From the NCBI GenBank assembly GCA_037074765.1, contig JBAMDO010000215.1, forward strand, positions 1-64,000: a stretch of 64,000 bases of DNA, written 5' to 3'. Origin of the DNA: Mansonella perstans. Taxonomy: Eukaryota > Nematoda > Chromadorea > Rhabditida > Onchocercidae. The notes beneath the pieces are model-generated. The model had not been told where the DNA came from. It saw nothing but the letters and a program-made list of their open reading frames with translations, and did not search any database. The position numbers and the translations under genes are program-made. Below are positions 23,831-36,860 of the stretch, piece after piece; position 1 is the stretch's first letter; each line of letters opens with the position of its first letter.

Positions 23831-26800
23831 TCAGACGCAGAGAAATCTATTTTCTTCCGTATAAGGATCTTGTTTGTGACGCTGATATGCGCGAACACAG
23901 TCAGCCATTGTTTTTGAAGCACGACATACTGAATTTGTCATCCAAAAATCACCCAATTCAAGTAATTCAGGCTTCAGTAAAACATCTGTATCGCCAGACT
24001 GAAATTTTTACATGTAATTAGGAAAGCAAATGTAGTTACTATGTTTTACATCTCTAAATTCATCAACTATGATTTCGGGCCAAAAATATTGAATAAACTT
24101 CAATAACAAATTAAAAATGAATATGAATATTAGTTGAATAATCTAGATGAAAATCACCACGAAAGTTTTGGAAGTTGTTTTGGCTTTAGCTCCAATTTCA
24201 CGTTCAGATTTTCTTGTAATTAGTTATAAAAGATAATTATCAAGTTGATACAAAAAAAAATACATGTGGTAATGAATGGATGATGCATATAATAAGCTTT
24301 AGTTTATTAAAAAGCTAATTATATCCCTAATTTCACTGCTAAACTATTCAATAGTTAGGCGAACTTTTTTACGAACTGAAATGATGAAGCTCTCTGAATC
24401 ACTGGATAAAATCCGAAAAAAGTTTGCAAAAAAAAATCACCTCTGCTAACATTGCCGCTTGTTCCTGAAATGAGCATTCTTCGATATTGCCACAGCGCAA
24501 CAAGTGAGGAGCAATCTGGAATTTTTTAGAACTTTAGCGCAAGAAACGAAGACCTGTGAGATGCAAGAAACTTGCAGTGCATTTTTGGATTATTAAGAAA
24601 TCAAGATAACAACCTCGGCCATTCGACTTCTCATTTGGTCAAGATCATTGTAAGGCAAAGCTCTTCCGGCTACTTCACTAATAGCTCGTATTATTTTCCA
24701 GTCTATTCTCGCATCACCTGGGGGAGTTATCGCAGCATAAGCCTATAAATTCCAAATTAATAAAAAACGAAGCAAGGAGAGACAATTCTGTTATTTCATG
24801 ATTTCTCTCATAGTTCTTAATTACTATTTATAAGTTGACAAGAGATTAATTAAACAATTTACCTAAGAATCGTACAATATAAACATTTGAATTTTGCGCA
24901 GAAACATTTTAGAACGCTAACTTCTCTTCCAGTCCTTTTATATTAGCAGCTATAATGCCCAGAATAAGGAAATTTCCAAGAAATGAAATGAAAAATTAAG
25001 GAATCACTATGTCAGCAATTAAATTAACAATAAATATTCATAATCACAGCATAAAATATGAAGTTAATCGATCAGAACATGTAAATATGCGGTCATTTTA
25101 AATGGAACACGATTTTATGGAATGCAAAAGGATTTTTTATTTAGAATGCACATGCCGAAAACTGTTTCTGTATACTACCACTACATGAAATTTCCAGCTA
25201 CCATGCAGTTTTCTTTAATGCAAAATGCTATTTTGGGATTTTCTTCTTAGCAGAATACCAAATATTCGAATTAAATGCTTTGATGCTATGAAAATGCAGA
25301 AAAGTCTACAAAGGAATCAGATTATGTAATAAATTTAAGTGATTTTAATTTGTTTCAAGACCAGTGCTTTCTTGGCATAATATGCTGTTGAATCCACTTA
25401 AAATTCAATTATAAATTTTTAATTCAGTCCATATTTTAATCAATTAATTGATGTATTAGGCACAGGGTAACTTTTTTGCATAAAACCATGCCAGAAAAGA
25501 CTGAAATCACCAACCCTTTGCGTTCGGCCTTCCGTATTGACATAAGTGGCATCTTTTTCTGTGTAAGCAGCACCTGGCAAGATCAAATTTGCCAATTCAA
25601 CTCCTACATCACCATGATGACCTTAAATATACAAAATCGATAAACAGAAAAACCTAAGAAATCAGATTATGAAAAAAACTTCAATTATACAGCCTTACAA
25701 TTCATTTATTTCTTAGAAGTTTGAATTATTTTGAAATACTTCTAGCAATACCACAAATGTTGACTTTAACATGCGCTAACCTTGATAAACAACAAAAGTA
25801 TCGGAAGTTAAATCACTTTTTTTGACACGATTACTATCAGCTCCAAGCATATACAAAAACTTAATATGTTTAACCGAATTCAAGATCCATTCAGCTCCAG
25901 CCTAAAAATCAAAGCCCTTACATTTAGAAAGTATAAAAAGAAACTTCTCTTGACATACTGAAATTCACGTATACGCAGTCATTATTTAAAGATTATATTC
26001 GAAGTGGAAGTCTTAGACGGAAATCCAATTTTGCAACTGTATCCCATCGAGTGATGAAGTTTATGCAATCCTAAAGACTTAGTGAGATTACAACTTATTA
26101 TAGTCTACTTATATTTACTTTTACGTACATTGCACCACGTTAATATTCCAAGAATTCGAGGAACTTACTTTATAACCAACATCCAAAGCGCCAACTTGTG
26201 ATGCATACCGTTGTAAAACATTCACTATTTTTACAGCTAAAATTAAAAAACAGTAACGCACTTCGTTTTCAACTCTAAGAAATTTTACTTTTATGATGAA
26301 TTATAGAAACGGCAACTTTAACTGATGATAACATAGCTAAGCAAAAAATTGTATTCATTTCCTCGAAATAAAAAAGCACGACATAAGATATAGTGCCTCA
26401 AATTATTTCATCCAACACTAAATCATAACTTACATCGATATGAACATGACAAAAGTTCGAGTTAAATTTAAATTAAATTTATACTTTTTCCGGTTTTAGA
26501 TCTCAGTTTTTCAGCAAATACTTGAATTTTCCCAAGTAATGCAGCACCATGTTTTCCTTGTAAAGCACCCGAGCCAACAACAACCATTGGACGTTTAGCT
26601 GCTTGCAAACGCTTAAACAAAAACATTTTGAAATAAATTTAAAGTTACCATTAACAAGTGTCACAAAAATATCGCCAGCACAATCCAAGTTCAATTTTTC
26701 AATTCAAAAAGAAAGCCAAACCTTAGCGAATTCACTTTTGCCACTGATTACATCGTCCAAAATTTTCCCGTTGTTACCCAAATATTCATAAGCATATTTT

Positions 26801-29800
26801 AAATCAACTTCTTCGCCGATAACACCAATTTCAATATCCGTGTGTCGGAAGCTGAAAGATGTTGCTACAGCGATTTAGAATAGTATCAGATACACGAAGA
26901 AGAAGTGACGCAGCTTTACGTCAGACAGCTTAATGCTTCGGCATGCACTATATGAACGTTAAAGCATTAAACAATGATCTACTAAAAGTGTCAAAAATGG
27001 AGTAATTTCAATTCCAATTTATTCATTTTTAGTTCAATTTATTTCAGTAAAACAAAACAACTAAAATGCCCTCCATTAACATTTAAAAAAAAATCCATTC
27101 GGAAAAGCAGCAAATTATTCATGGGAGTACATATATATATACCTTTTTCGTATGCGAGCATTGAAAATTGCGGCTTCAAAGCGTGGATTTGTACCAACTA
27201 ACAATAAAACATCCGCTGTTTCTACCCCAATAAATTTGTCATTCATAACATAATTACATCTAAAACAAAATATTTTTCAATCTAGTTAGTTCTAAAAAAT
27301 AATTTTTCAATCTGAGATTGTCAAATTTGAAGAATTTCCATTAATTGAAAATACGCAGGAACAGTAATATGTAAAAATTTAGGAAATATGTTGCGCAAAT
27401 CAGATTCTAAATCAACAAAGAATTTCACTAAAATACAAAAACTATTTTTTGATTCGTCACTAAGCTTCTCTATTCTAAATCACTTCTTCCTAGAAAGCTA
27501 CCGAAGGTCTGTTCCACCGCTGCCGTCTGGGAACGATTCTTCCGTACAAACCAATTCGCTATCAAATCGATTCACTAGATCTTTCAGTGCTACCAATGAT
27601 TCTGAAAATGTTATTATGTAAGTACATGTAAAACGTGAATATGAATGGAAAAGTATACAAAAAATTATTACTACGACAACAGATTTTTCTAATTTTTTAA
27701 AATTCGTAGTTTATTCTACGTAGAACGTAGAAGATCGTTTCATTAACAGCACAAGGGAGAACCTGTATCACAAAGATCTCCTGCTAATGCAGCAATTTGA
27801 TTTGGTGAAGCAGCGCGCAATTTTGATGCAACAGCAAAGAGCGCTTCCTCCCAACTGCATGGCCTGCAAACATATTAGTTTGTAAATAAGGAATCATTTA
27901 CGAATGATTCTTTCTTTCCTCTTATTCTGCAGTGTGCGATCATCAATAATTTATCACGTATTTGCTCCTCCGATTAAACCAATATATCAGATGTATACAC
28001 TGTTGCTGATAGAATATGCGAAATTATCCTATGGAATCTTTTGTGCTCTCAGGCGAGAACATGATTTATAGTGTGACTATGAACATAGCAGTTGCAGAAA
28101 TGCAAAAAGAAAAATATGGCTATAGACGTCTTTAAATTCATAATGATAACTGAATATGCATGGACACTTTATGGATGAATGCAAACTTACTCCAAAAAAC
28201 CATCTTGAGTTCGTAGCAATGGCTGTCCAAGTCGCTGCCTTTTCAAACCATCAACGATGAAACGTGTTTTGTCACTTATCCATTCTTCATTAATGTCCTT
28301 AAAAAAATTATGGAGAAAAAATAACAATCAATTCAGAAGACCAGATGAGCAATTCTGCACGTTTTCTTACCTCACAAAGTTTTGGAGTTATTCGGAACAG
28401 TTCTCCAGTTCGATGTGCAATTACGATGTTTGAACCAACGGCATCCATAACATCGACGCTTTCTACTTTGCGCAACTCCCATGGTCTTGCTGTAAAGCTG
28501 AAATAACTTAATTTTCGAGCGGAAATTATGAATACTGTAAAGAGAAGACAATGTAAATTTAAAAGTAGTCTTACATGTGCAAAAAATCATGAAATTCTTA
28601 TGTTTTTAAGATGATAAAGTGTTAAAATTATTTGTCAACTTTACGTATTACCGACCATGTACTACTCAATTAAAAGATGTGCACCTGTAAGGTTTGTTAA
28701 CAAGAGCGCCAACTGGACAAATATCAATGACATTACCCGACAGCTCCGTTGCGAACAACTTCTCGACGTAAGTTCCAATCTGAAATAATTAGCTTCTTTC
28801 AACAACAAATTTTTCTAATTTTTATATCGATTACATAATGAAACTTACCTATCACTGTACAGTGCATGCTGAATTTTTCCTCTTGAAATGTACTAGTATC
28901 GACAACTCTCATAAAACAGTTTATTTAGAGCGCTGAATAGTAGAAAGAAGTGAATGTATCCAATGAATACGCAAAAAGAACAAACAAATAATCAATCTTG
29001 ATTTATTAATTAATGTCCAAGAAAAAACTCAAACCTCCATATCATTTCCACGCCCAGTAGTACCAAAATCCGAAACGCCGGCTATTTCATTGGCAAATCG
29101 TACACATCGTGTACATTGAATGCATCGTGTCATTACTGTTTTTACCAGTGGTCCGATATATTTGTTTTCCACGGCTCTAAAAATCCAAATCATGAATTAT
29201 CACAAACAAATGATTCTTGTTGCCATTACAAATACGTAGGATACTAATGAAATCTTCAAACCACATTAGTTGAAGAATCGAAAACAAATTTGTATATTCC
29301 AAAAGCGATTATATAGAGAACCTTTTGCCATCATGTACAATTTCCAAACGACTTCTGTCTGAACCAAATCCCATCGACTGATCTTGTAAATCGCATTCAC
29401 CACCCTACAGATATTATAAAACCATAGATGCAGTCCAAGCGTTATTTTCTGTTTCTGATATCAATGAAACCAGTACCTTTCATCTCTTTAAAAGTGCATA
29501 TTCTGCTAAATATTTTTTGATTTGTAACTGTGTGAGACAGCAGACTTTCTAATACTATGAAAATCAGTACTCAATCATGACACAACTTATTAAGTTTTTG
29601 TTGCAAAATAAATCCAATCTCAAGATTTGATCCGCTAAAATTAATGAAAAATTATTAGGCATTTTATTGGCCTAATTAATATACCTGGTCGCAAATTGGA
29701 CAGTCAAGCGGGTGATTTAAAAGCAGAAACTCCATTACTCCTTCACGAGCCTTCTTCGCAATCGGTGAATTAGTCTGTACTCTCATGCCATTCGAAACAG

Positions 29801-30634
29801 GCATAGCACATGATGCTGCTGGCTGTAAGTTGCTGAGATAAATAAAGTTTAACAAAATAAAAAACAAGACTAAGAAAAAGAAAAAAAAAGAAGAAAAAAA
29901 CAAAAAAAAAAATAACAAAAAAACAGAAAAAAAAGAAAAAACTATCTTAGCCTAAGCAAAACCATACTTAGCCGAACCTGAGTGAAAAATTAAAACAATA
30001 ATAAACTTAAACTTCGTATACCACTGAAAATAATCTTAGAAATAAATCTAATTCCACCTTTGGTTGTTTTTCCACTTCTACTAGACACATGCGGCAATTG
30101 CCGGCTATGGAAAGGCGATCATGATAGCAGAACCGCGGAATATCAATACCAAGTAATGATGCTGCCTGTAATTATATTCTATAAAACACAGAAGACGTAT
30201 ATTTATTGGAACAATTCTTTTAATAACAGCTAATCATCAATAAAACCTCAACCTTAATGTCTGATAAAAGAAATTGAAAGTAAAGACGTTACGGTGGGTA
30301 TATGATCATAAAATTAACTACATTAAAATGTGCATTCCCGAAACGAAAAAGTCGAAAACCAACCGGATCATCATTTTTTATTTATTTTTTGAATCTATTA
30401 GTAACATGTAGAAATAGATAAATAGAGAATAATAAACAAAGAGGGATAAAAACATTAGTAATAAACCTGCATTATAGTGCTGCCCGGATCAACAAGTATT
30501 TTTCTGTCGTTAATAAATACTTCGAGCTTCTTCGATGCTGCTGTTTGTTGCCCACGATAGGATGGCAAACTTGTCAGTCGCAACGTACCCGCAGTTAATC
30601 GAGCCAAGCCTGTGCCCGATGCCATCTGCATCAT
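23831..30634 (-). CDS. NDUFS1: NADH-ubiquinone oxidoreductase 75 kDa subunit
   Basis: Nineteen exons on the minus strand: 30634-30467, 30165-30058, 29822-29685, 29404-29322, 29176-29035, 28779-28685, 28497-28371, 28297-28191, 27863-27763, 27601-27502, 27259-27143, 26851-26722, 26611-26485, 26236-26169, 25901-25781, 25621-25515, 24742-24614, 24515-24441, 23998-23831. The sum is 2211 bases, 736 residues, the usual size. This is the largest peripheral-arm subunit of mitochondrial complex I and passes electrons along iron-sulfur clusters. The basic N-terminus suits a mitochondrial presequence. The 2Fe-2S ligands are Cys69, Cys80, Cys83 and Cys97; a His129/Cys133/Cys136/Cys142 set ([12 protein letters not shown]) and [13 protein letters not shown] with DICPVGAL supply the other clusters. 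The C-terminal molybdopterin-oxidoreductase-like part is complete ([17 protein letters not shown]). The frame is intact throughout. Caenorhabditis calls its orthologue nuo-5. Confidence 0.98.
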
Positions 30635-31780
30635 CTACCTCGAATGAGATTAAACTTCACTAAAATTAATTGAAAAGTTCCCTAATTATCGAAATATTAC
30701 CAAATGAAAATAATGGATTTCCATTCCGCTGGGAATGTGAACTACAAATACTTACAAAATATCACTAAGTTATAATTACACTATTAACAACTAAAATATA
30801 ACTACGCTTGTGATCTTATCAAATTGATGCTTTTAAAAGTACCAATGGATAAGCTTTATGATCTGATCCTTCACATATCATACAAAAGTCACCAAAAAAT
30901 CCAATATATTTACTATGCAGTTATAAACATAAGATGAAATAGGTTAAAATTATCAAATAAAATTTAATCAAAGTAAGCTAAGAATATCGCAGCAAAAATC
31001 CCCATAACGTATCACAGTTATAAATTATACCCTTACTTAATGCAGTCTTCTGATAAAATCATTACAGAATACTTGTAAAACATCAGTAAGTTATAACTAC
31101 ATTTGAGCCAATCTGTTAACAACTAAAATAAAAAACTGAATGTAGAAGTTGAAGTATTATATGCTATCAAGCTTGTCAACTTCAACAAGAATAGTTCAGT
31201 TTAACCAAAGAACATAGTTCGAATAAAGAATGATAGAAGTCATAAAATAATTGATAAATATTTAAAAAAATTGCAATGTTAACTTTCATTTAACTTTTAC
31301 CATAAAATTTTCGTTCTTTATGGAAATAGCCTAAATTAAGCAATCTTTCATCTTTCTTGAAAAGATTCAAGATAGCCAAATGTAATTAGCGTATTGCACC
31401 TATCTTGCTTAACAATTCAAGTCTCCTAGTAATGGCATCATCAAAAGCCAGATATAATTTTCTAAAAAGGTCTTGCTAACGAGTTCATGATACATTTTCT
31501 CACATATCGAATATTTAGTGTTTGGTTGGATGATTGATGATACAGCATAGAAAATGAGAACAATTACACCTAATTATAATTGTTCAAAGGAAGTGCAAAA
31601 TTGCCCCATGGACACTACAAAAAAAATATTAAAAAGGCTTTTAATTATGACTATAAAACCTTCTCTTCTATATCATTTTAACATATTCGATGTTCCGATA
31701 AACATTTTAGTTTCAGAGTAAAAAGTAAGAGCATGCGAGTCAGAGCAGTTTTCAGAAATGAACAATCATCACAAGTGACA
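30635..31780. other. Intergenic between two minus-strand genes, 1.1 kb
   Basis: AT-rich sequence between the 3' end of ZFPL1 and the start of NDUFS1. It probably holds the NDUFS1 promoter. The sequence before the NDUFS1 ATG (cattcgag|gtagATG) could contain a 3' splice site. No other gene is seen. Confidence 0.55.
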
Positions 31781-34068
31781 CTAGTGACTATCGCCCGGAA
31801 ATGCAATGCGAATGTTTGGATTAGCAAGCGGATTAAATACTGGATCGTCATTCGACTGGTTATTCATCAGCCGTGAAAATACAGTAAATATTGTCATTAC
31901 TATTATAATACAAAGTACAATGTAAAAAATTCCACGTTTCCAGTGTGCACGAGGATCAAAGATAATACGCCTACCGTATTGTGATCTGAAAAAAGGACGA
32001 AATATTCTCGATGTTCAGTTTTCTCTCACTACTGATTATATTTCATAAAAATAATCGATTTAACTAATGAATTAAAATATTCCAGTACTAAGTGAATATA
32101 AACATTATAAAAAATCAAATCAAATTTCGCGAACCTAAACCAGCGACTAAGCCACTCACTAGCTGATCGTCGTTTATATTTATTTTCCGGCAAATCCTCA
32201 TCACGACCCTTTGAGAGTAGCAGCGGATTAGTGTCCAAATAACTGTTTTCATTCGGATTCGTAAGTTTTCTAGCTGAAAAAAGCAAACAATTCCAAATCA
32301 CGGTGGAAATAATCCATAATATTACACTCCTAAAAAACAAGCATAAGGAAGACCACCACCGAGAAAAAAAAATAAGTATAGGTCTGTCTCTTTAAGATAA
32401 CTTCAAGATTAAAAGGATGAAACGGCTTAATGACATATAATATAGAGATGATAATATAAGAAATATGTTCAAAAATAAAGCCTGCTGATGAATAGTTTTA
32501 TTAATTATTTAAAATTATATGTACCGCAATAAAAAATTACAAAAGAAAAGCTTATTCATGTGATTGAAATCAAAGAACCAACCAGTAAATTGACGCTGTT
32601 CTTTCTGCTGTGAACTATGTTCCTCATCAACCTCAACCACTGTAGCTGGTGTACCACATCGAATACTGCCGACATTGGGATTCGTTTCATGCGAAACAAC
32701 GTGTCCATTTATACAATTCTGCTGTTCATTGGCAATTATCATGGATGGAATGAATGATGCAGGTGATGGTGAATTGTCAAATTCTGGCAACTGAAAAGAA
32801 ATAAGTCAGCGACATAAGTTTGATTTAAATAATTCGTAGAAGAAAATTTTTTAGGTGATTAATAAGGATTCATTTACATGACTATATACGATTTTTAAAC
32901 TGTAATTTAATAACATACAAATGGAATAATGCACCACAGAACTGTGACAGAAGGAAATGCTAAAGTGAAAAATCCAATTCTCACCAGGGATAATCCAAGT
33001 CCAGCTCGAGCCCAGCTTGCCTGCTTTAACATAGCTCGTAAACTTTCAATAATTGGTGATGTTTGATTAGGAGCTGGAAATATACCTTCCTGACACTGCT
33101 GACATTTATAGCCAGCTGGGGCTGTATTTGCCGGTAAGTGACGTGCCCATGTATCTAGACATTCCCAGTGAAACAGATCTGAAAATGAGAAACTTTTAGA
33201 ACACTCGAATGAATGACCAATCGATTACTTTGTGGTAATCTAATCTTTATTCTAAACTGGCTTTTATAATTATATAAAATCGATTATTCTTTGCTATAGG
33301 ATTTGGTTTCTATCATATATACCTTAAAAAAATATTCGTAGAGCTTTTATTTTTAAACTTTACATAGCATTTTAGAATCGTGATTTTACCATATATCAGC
33401 GTAACAAATAGAACATACGTAAACATTTCAAGCGAACAGTTTCTTTGGATTCTAATGATGTGGAACAGAGCGTACAATTCGTATTGTAATCACTATCCGC
33501 TAACCATGATAGATAACTTTGCACAACACACTAAAATCAGATTTTTATTTTTTTTTCTGTAATCTTAAATTTTTTAAATTAATCACTTCTTTAATTCATA
33601 TAAAATATTCGAGCACTTTGAGTAGAAAAAATATCACATTCTTTAGTTCATTAACATTTTTTTCTAAACTTTTTTTTTTAAATTTTTTTTTTTTTAAAAC
33701 ATCATCAATTTTTTGAAAAAAAGATACTAATATTAAAGCCGCAAAAACTTATTGTGCTTTTCAAAACTATATCATTGAAAATTTGAGATTGAAATCTTTT
33801 TATTGTTATTTGATAATCTGTAAAGCGAACGCTCGATATTTCCCTATCTTCCATGTACAGATTTCAATTTCAATTTCAATTTCACGTACAATCAAGTAAT
33901 TATAGCAGTTGCCAAGCACACGTTACTTGATAACTTCAAATGCAACAGATGACAATTACGACTTACTTTGCAATGACTTTCCACTAAACAATACTCACAA
34001 ACATTGACTCGATGTTCGAAACAAAATAAACTTGTTACTTTTTTCTTTGCACATTTGCAAAGTCCCAT
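31781..34068 (-). CDS. ZFPL1: Zinc finger protein-like 1, Golgi membrane protein
   Basis: Six exons: 34068-33967, 33530-33419, 33178-32985, 32790-32583, 32273-32135, 31985-31781. The sum is 960 bases, giving 319 residues against about 310 in vertebrates. ZFPL1 is a cis-Golgi protein that binds GM130 and supports Golgi structure. The N-terminus [10 protein letters not shown]...[13 protein letters not shown] carries the B-box-like zinc finger; the second finger is RING-like (NCTLC, then [10 protein letters not shown] and [12 protein letters not shown]). The conserved [13 protein letters not shown] motif appears as [13 protein letters not shown] single membrane segment ([19 protein letters not shown]) near the C-terminus anchors the protein. 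The start codon lies six bases after a strong 3' splice site (tttcag), compatible with trans-splicing or a 5' untranslated intron. Confidence 0.96.
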
Positions 34069-35420
34069 CTTGATCTGAAATAAACGTGATTTGAACGAAT
34101 ATGCGTGAGACCTGAAAAAAAAAGAAAAAAAAGAACGTTAAAGAGATTTGCAATGTAGCATGCAAATATTAAATGAGGAGTTGGGAAAATTTGCAGAAAG
34201 ATCACAAAAATTGCAAATCTTAGAGCATAAGAAAATATTGCATGAATTAAGGATAACATAGGCTAGTAAGATATTATGGATCATAGGAATGATAGGAAAG
34301 TGACATGAATCCGTAAAAATGAAGAAGTAATTTCAGGTTAACATTCGGTGATATGATAGAGAATCAGGTTGGTCTGATATAAAAAGTTATCTGTATGCTA
34401 CGCTGATATGTTAGTACACCTAATTGATGATTGTATTTCCCTCTTTTTTTTTCTGCATTCAAGTTACAAAGTAAGTAATGCTTTGCTTGTCATTTCTTAA
34501 GCATTTTCGATTTTTTTTTTACAACTTTAATTTCAAATTTATTTTATCTTAAGAATTTAAATGATAGTTTTTAACTGAAATGTTAACTTAAATGATAACT
34601 TAAATGATAGTTTTTACCTTAAATGATAACCTAAATGATAGTTTTTAACTTAAATGATATTTTAGGATTTTTTCCATGATAATATCAACAATGTTTAATT
34701 CTCCATGAAATACGTCATTTGTGATATTTTATACATTTTATGCAACAAATAAGCGTACAGCTCATCTAATCCATAGCGTAAATCATCCACATATATATTA
34801 ATATTATTACCATATGTACATGTGCACTATATCCCTCATTTTATCTCTAAACTTATATTATCGTATATGCACTTATATTACGTATATTATCGTGTATATG
34901 CGTATATTGCGTATATGCGTATATTACGTGTATATTATATGCGCGTATATTACGTAAATTATCCATATATATTACAGTATGCCCTCATCTTTTCCGATAT
35001 TATACAAGTAGTATGAAAATACTGATCATGTTAATTTATCTTTAATTCCTTCGTTACATACACGCAAACATTAATTACGCTAAAAGTAACTAATGTATTA
35101 GCTGCATAAGTTTAATGCGGAAAAAGGACAAACATTTTCCCATTCTAACTTTCAATCATAACATTAATTTTTTTTTTTAATCATTTAATTTGATTTTCAG
35201 ATTATTTACTCGAAATTGAATGTATGAGACGAAACGAAACGAGCATAATATTGTAGCTAAGGTTAATGTTTATAATGATTCATTAGTTTTTAGAATCATT
35301 ATTGAACATAAAGTTTGGAATTTTTTACATGAACACTTTTGCTGCTATTTGTGAAATAAACTAGAAAATGTTATTCAGTATTTTAGCTTACCGCAGTAGC
35401 TGATATATTCCCCAGTAAAT
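34069..35420. other. Divergent intergenic region with simple repeats
   Basis: Lies between the ZFPL1 start (minus) and the serine palmitoyltransferase small-subunit gene (plus), so it should carry both promoters. It contains several copies of a short unit (aaatgatagtttttaactt-like) at about 34556-34665 and a tatattacgtatat-type alternating purine-pyrimidine tract at about 34785-35000. Apparent open frames inside the latter are products of the repeat. Confidence 0.6.
34785..35000. repeat. Alternating TATA/CGTATA low-complexity tract
   Basis: About 200 bases built from imperfect repeats of tatattacg, tatatgcg and similar units. This alternating purine-pyrimidine pattern can adopt non-B DNA. 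It is a simple-sequence expansion, probably polymorphic. Confidence 0.8.
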
Positions 35421-35903
35421 ATGAATTTTTTCATTAACAATGATTCTGAAAACGAAATGGTGATACTTGTTAGTAATAATGTACTATTCAGGATGCAAAT
35501 TGAATCACTGATGAAAATACTGCAAAAAACAATAATTCTCTAAAATACTTCTCTGGATTTTTCTTATTCGTAATTTAACTAAGGATATCTGATTTCAATG
35601 TCTTAAATCTTTTGTAATTTTGAATTTCTTAAAACTTTTCTTACCATTTGTTTCCTACAAACAGCACTAATGATTTAAAAGAGGAAGATTTAATTTTTTT
35701 TTTTGGGAAAAAAGAAATTCGATCAAATTATAGTTTATTTATTTTTTCAGGATAGTTCCATATATTCGTGGTACTATAAGCAATATTGCCTTATAACAGG
35801 CTTATATATGCTCGAACCGTGGGAACGATCAATATTCAATTGTGTAATATTTGGTGTTTGTGCATTTGTGATCTTTTTGCCATACAAACTGTGTTTTGCC
35901 TAA
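35421..35903 (+). CDS. Serine palmitoyltransferase small subunit (ssSPT type)
   Basis: The second exon (35751-35903) encodes YSWYYKQYCLITGLYMLEPW followed by ERSIFNCVIFG, closely matching the conserved core of the SPTSSA/SPTSSB family (WFYYQY...TALYMLEPWERTVFN). These short ER membrane proteins bind the LCB1/LCB2 dimer, raise its activity and set acyl-CoA preference at the first step of sphingolipid synthesis. The best first exon is 35421-35459 (MNFFINNDSENEM), with donor atg|gtgata and matching phase. That makes 63 residues, near the family's 70 or so. The first exon is inferred; the second is secure. Two hydrophobic segments (QYCLITGLYML and NCVIFGVCAFVIFL) fit the family topology. ATG12 follows 283 bases downstream on the same strand. 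Confidence 0.85.
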
Positions 35904-36053
35904 GGTATGTATAGTTGTCATTGTAACTTTAACTTTTTTCAAAATTCTTATTGGGTCTCACTTCCTGCAACATTTAGAGTTATGCATTCCGGAATTTAAC
36001 AATTCCAGTGATTCAACGTTTAGTTTCCGCTAATTATGGAGGAAACTATTCTG

Positions 36054-36055
36054 AC

Positions 36056-36089
<34 letters not shown>

Positions 36090-36091
36090 TG
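36054..36091. repeat. (TA)n microsatellite
   Basis: A nearly pure TA dinucleotide run with one interruption (tacatata), in the spacer between the serine palmitoyltransferase small-subunit gene and ATG12. It is likely polymorphic in length. Confidence 0.9.
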
Positions 36092-36149
36092 TCAAACATA
36101 TTAATAATAGGATAAACTATTCTGATCGACCGGATAATGTTGATTTTTG

Positions 36150-36158
36150 CATTTCTAG
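36150..36158 (+). promoter_or_regulatory. Probable trans-splice acceptor before ATG12
   Basis: The tract tttttgcatttctag ends at 36158, 28 bases before the ATG12 start codon, and has the pyrimidine-rich form of a nematode 3' splice site. With the preceding gene's stop only 255 bases away, it could be where a spliced leader is added to the second cistron of an operon. No transcript evidence is available here. Confidence 0.45.
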
Positions 36159-36186
36159 ATAGCGTTTTATTGAAAACTTATGAGAA

Positions 36187-36860
36187 ATGGCTGAAAATAC
36201 AAAGATCGAAATCTTGTTAAAAGCAGTCGGTGATGCACCAATACTGAAGCAAAACAAGTGGATGGTTGACGAAAAGAAAACAGTGGCAGAATTAAGTCTT
36301 TTTTTACGAAGTTATTTGAAGGTACCGATTTGCTGTTTGGTATGCGCGCCTATTTTGATAATGCTTTCATGTATTTCCTCCAGAAATCAGCTGTGTCTTA
36401 AGCAAAATTTGACGGAGTTTATGGTAGCAGTGGCAAGTGTTGGGAATGTAAGTATGCAGAACTTACATTTTAAAGTATTCTTACAAGTTGAAGAAACAGT
36501 TGCAGCCAGTAACAGTCCTAAAAAACTGAAAATGGCACCCTGTACTAGCTCAAATGTCAAAATTTTTTTCGTGTTTTTAGATGACTTTAAAAAATTTTCC
36601 CGATAGGAACCATCATATTGGCTATCATTTCTACTCTTATCAGGACATTCATTTAGTGCTATTTTTATTACCCATTTATGATTACAATCACTTTAATGCT
36701 TCAAAAGTTTCAGCTTGACGATAGCGATTCTTTATTGCTGTTCATCAACCAATGTTTCGCACCATCACCGGACCAAACAGTACGGAATTTAAAGGATTGT
36801 TTTGCGCCAGGTGATTCGAAATTAGTTATCAATTACAGTAAGACACAAGCATGGGGTTAA
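36187..36860 (+). CDS. ATG12: Ubiquitin-like autophagy protein ATG12
   Basis: Two exons (36187-36321 and 36714-36860) give 93 residues. ATG12 is a ubiquitin-like modifier that is conjugated through its C-terminal glycine to ATG5; the conjugate with ATG16 then promotes lipidation of LC3/ATG8 during autophagosome formation. The sequence fits closely: KIEILLKAVGDAPILKQNKW at the start, FINQCFAPSPDQTVRNL in the middle, and an end of LVINYSKTQAWG, with the terminal Trp-Gly needed for activation by ATG7. The protein is short, with almost no N-terminal extension. The intron retains an open frame for a while, which is chance. Caenorhabditis names its orthologue lgg-3. The stop directly follows the glycine, so no processing is needed. 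Confidence 0.96.

Noticed and set aside
29676..29918. 80-codon minus-strand frame beginning in a Phe-rich stretch
   Set aside because: Only its second half is NDUFS1 exon 3. The first part is intron poly-T read as Phe.
34822..35016. Tyr/Ile-rich open frame
   Set aside because: It is a translation of the alternating TATA/CGTATA simple-sequence tract.
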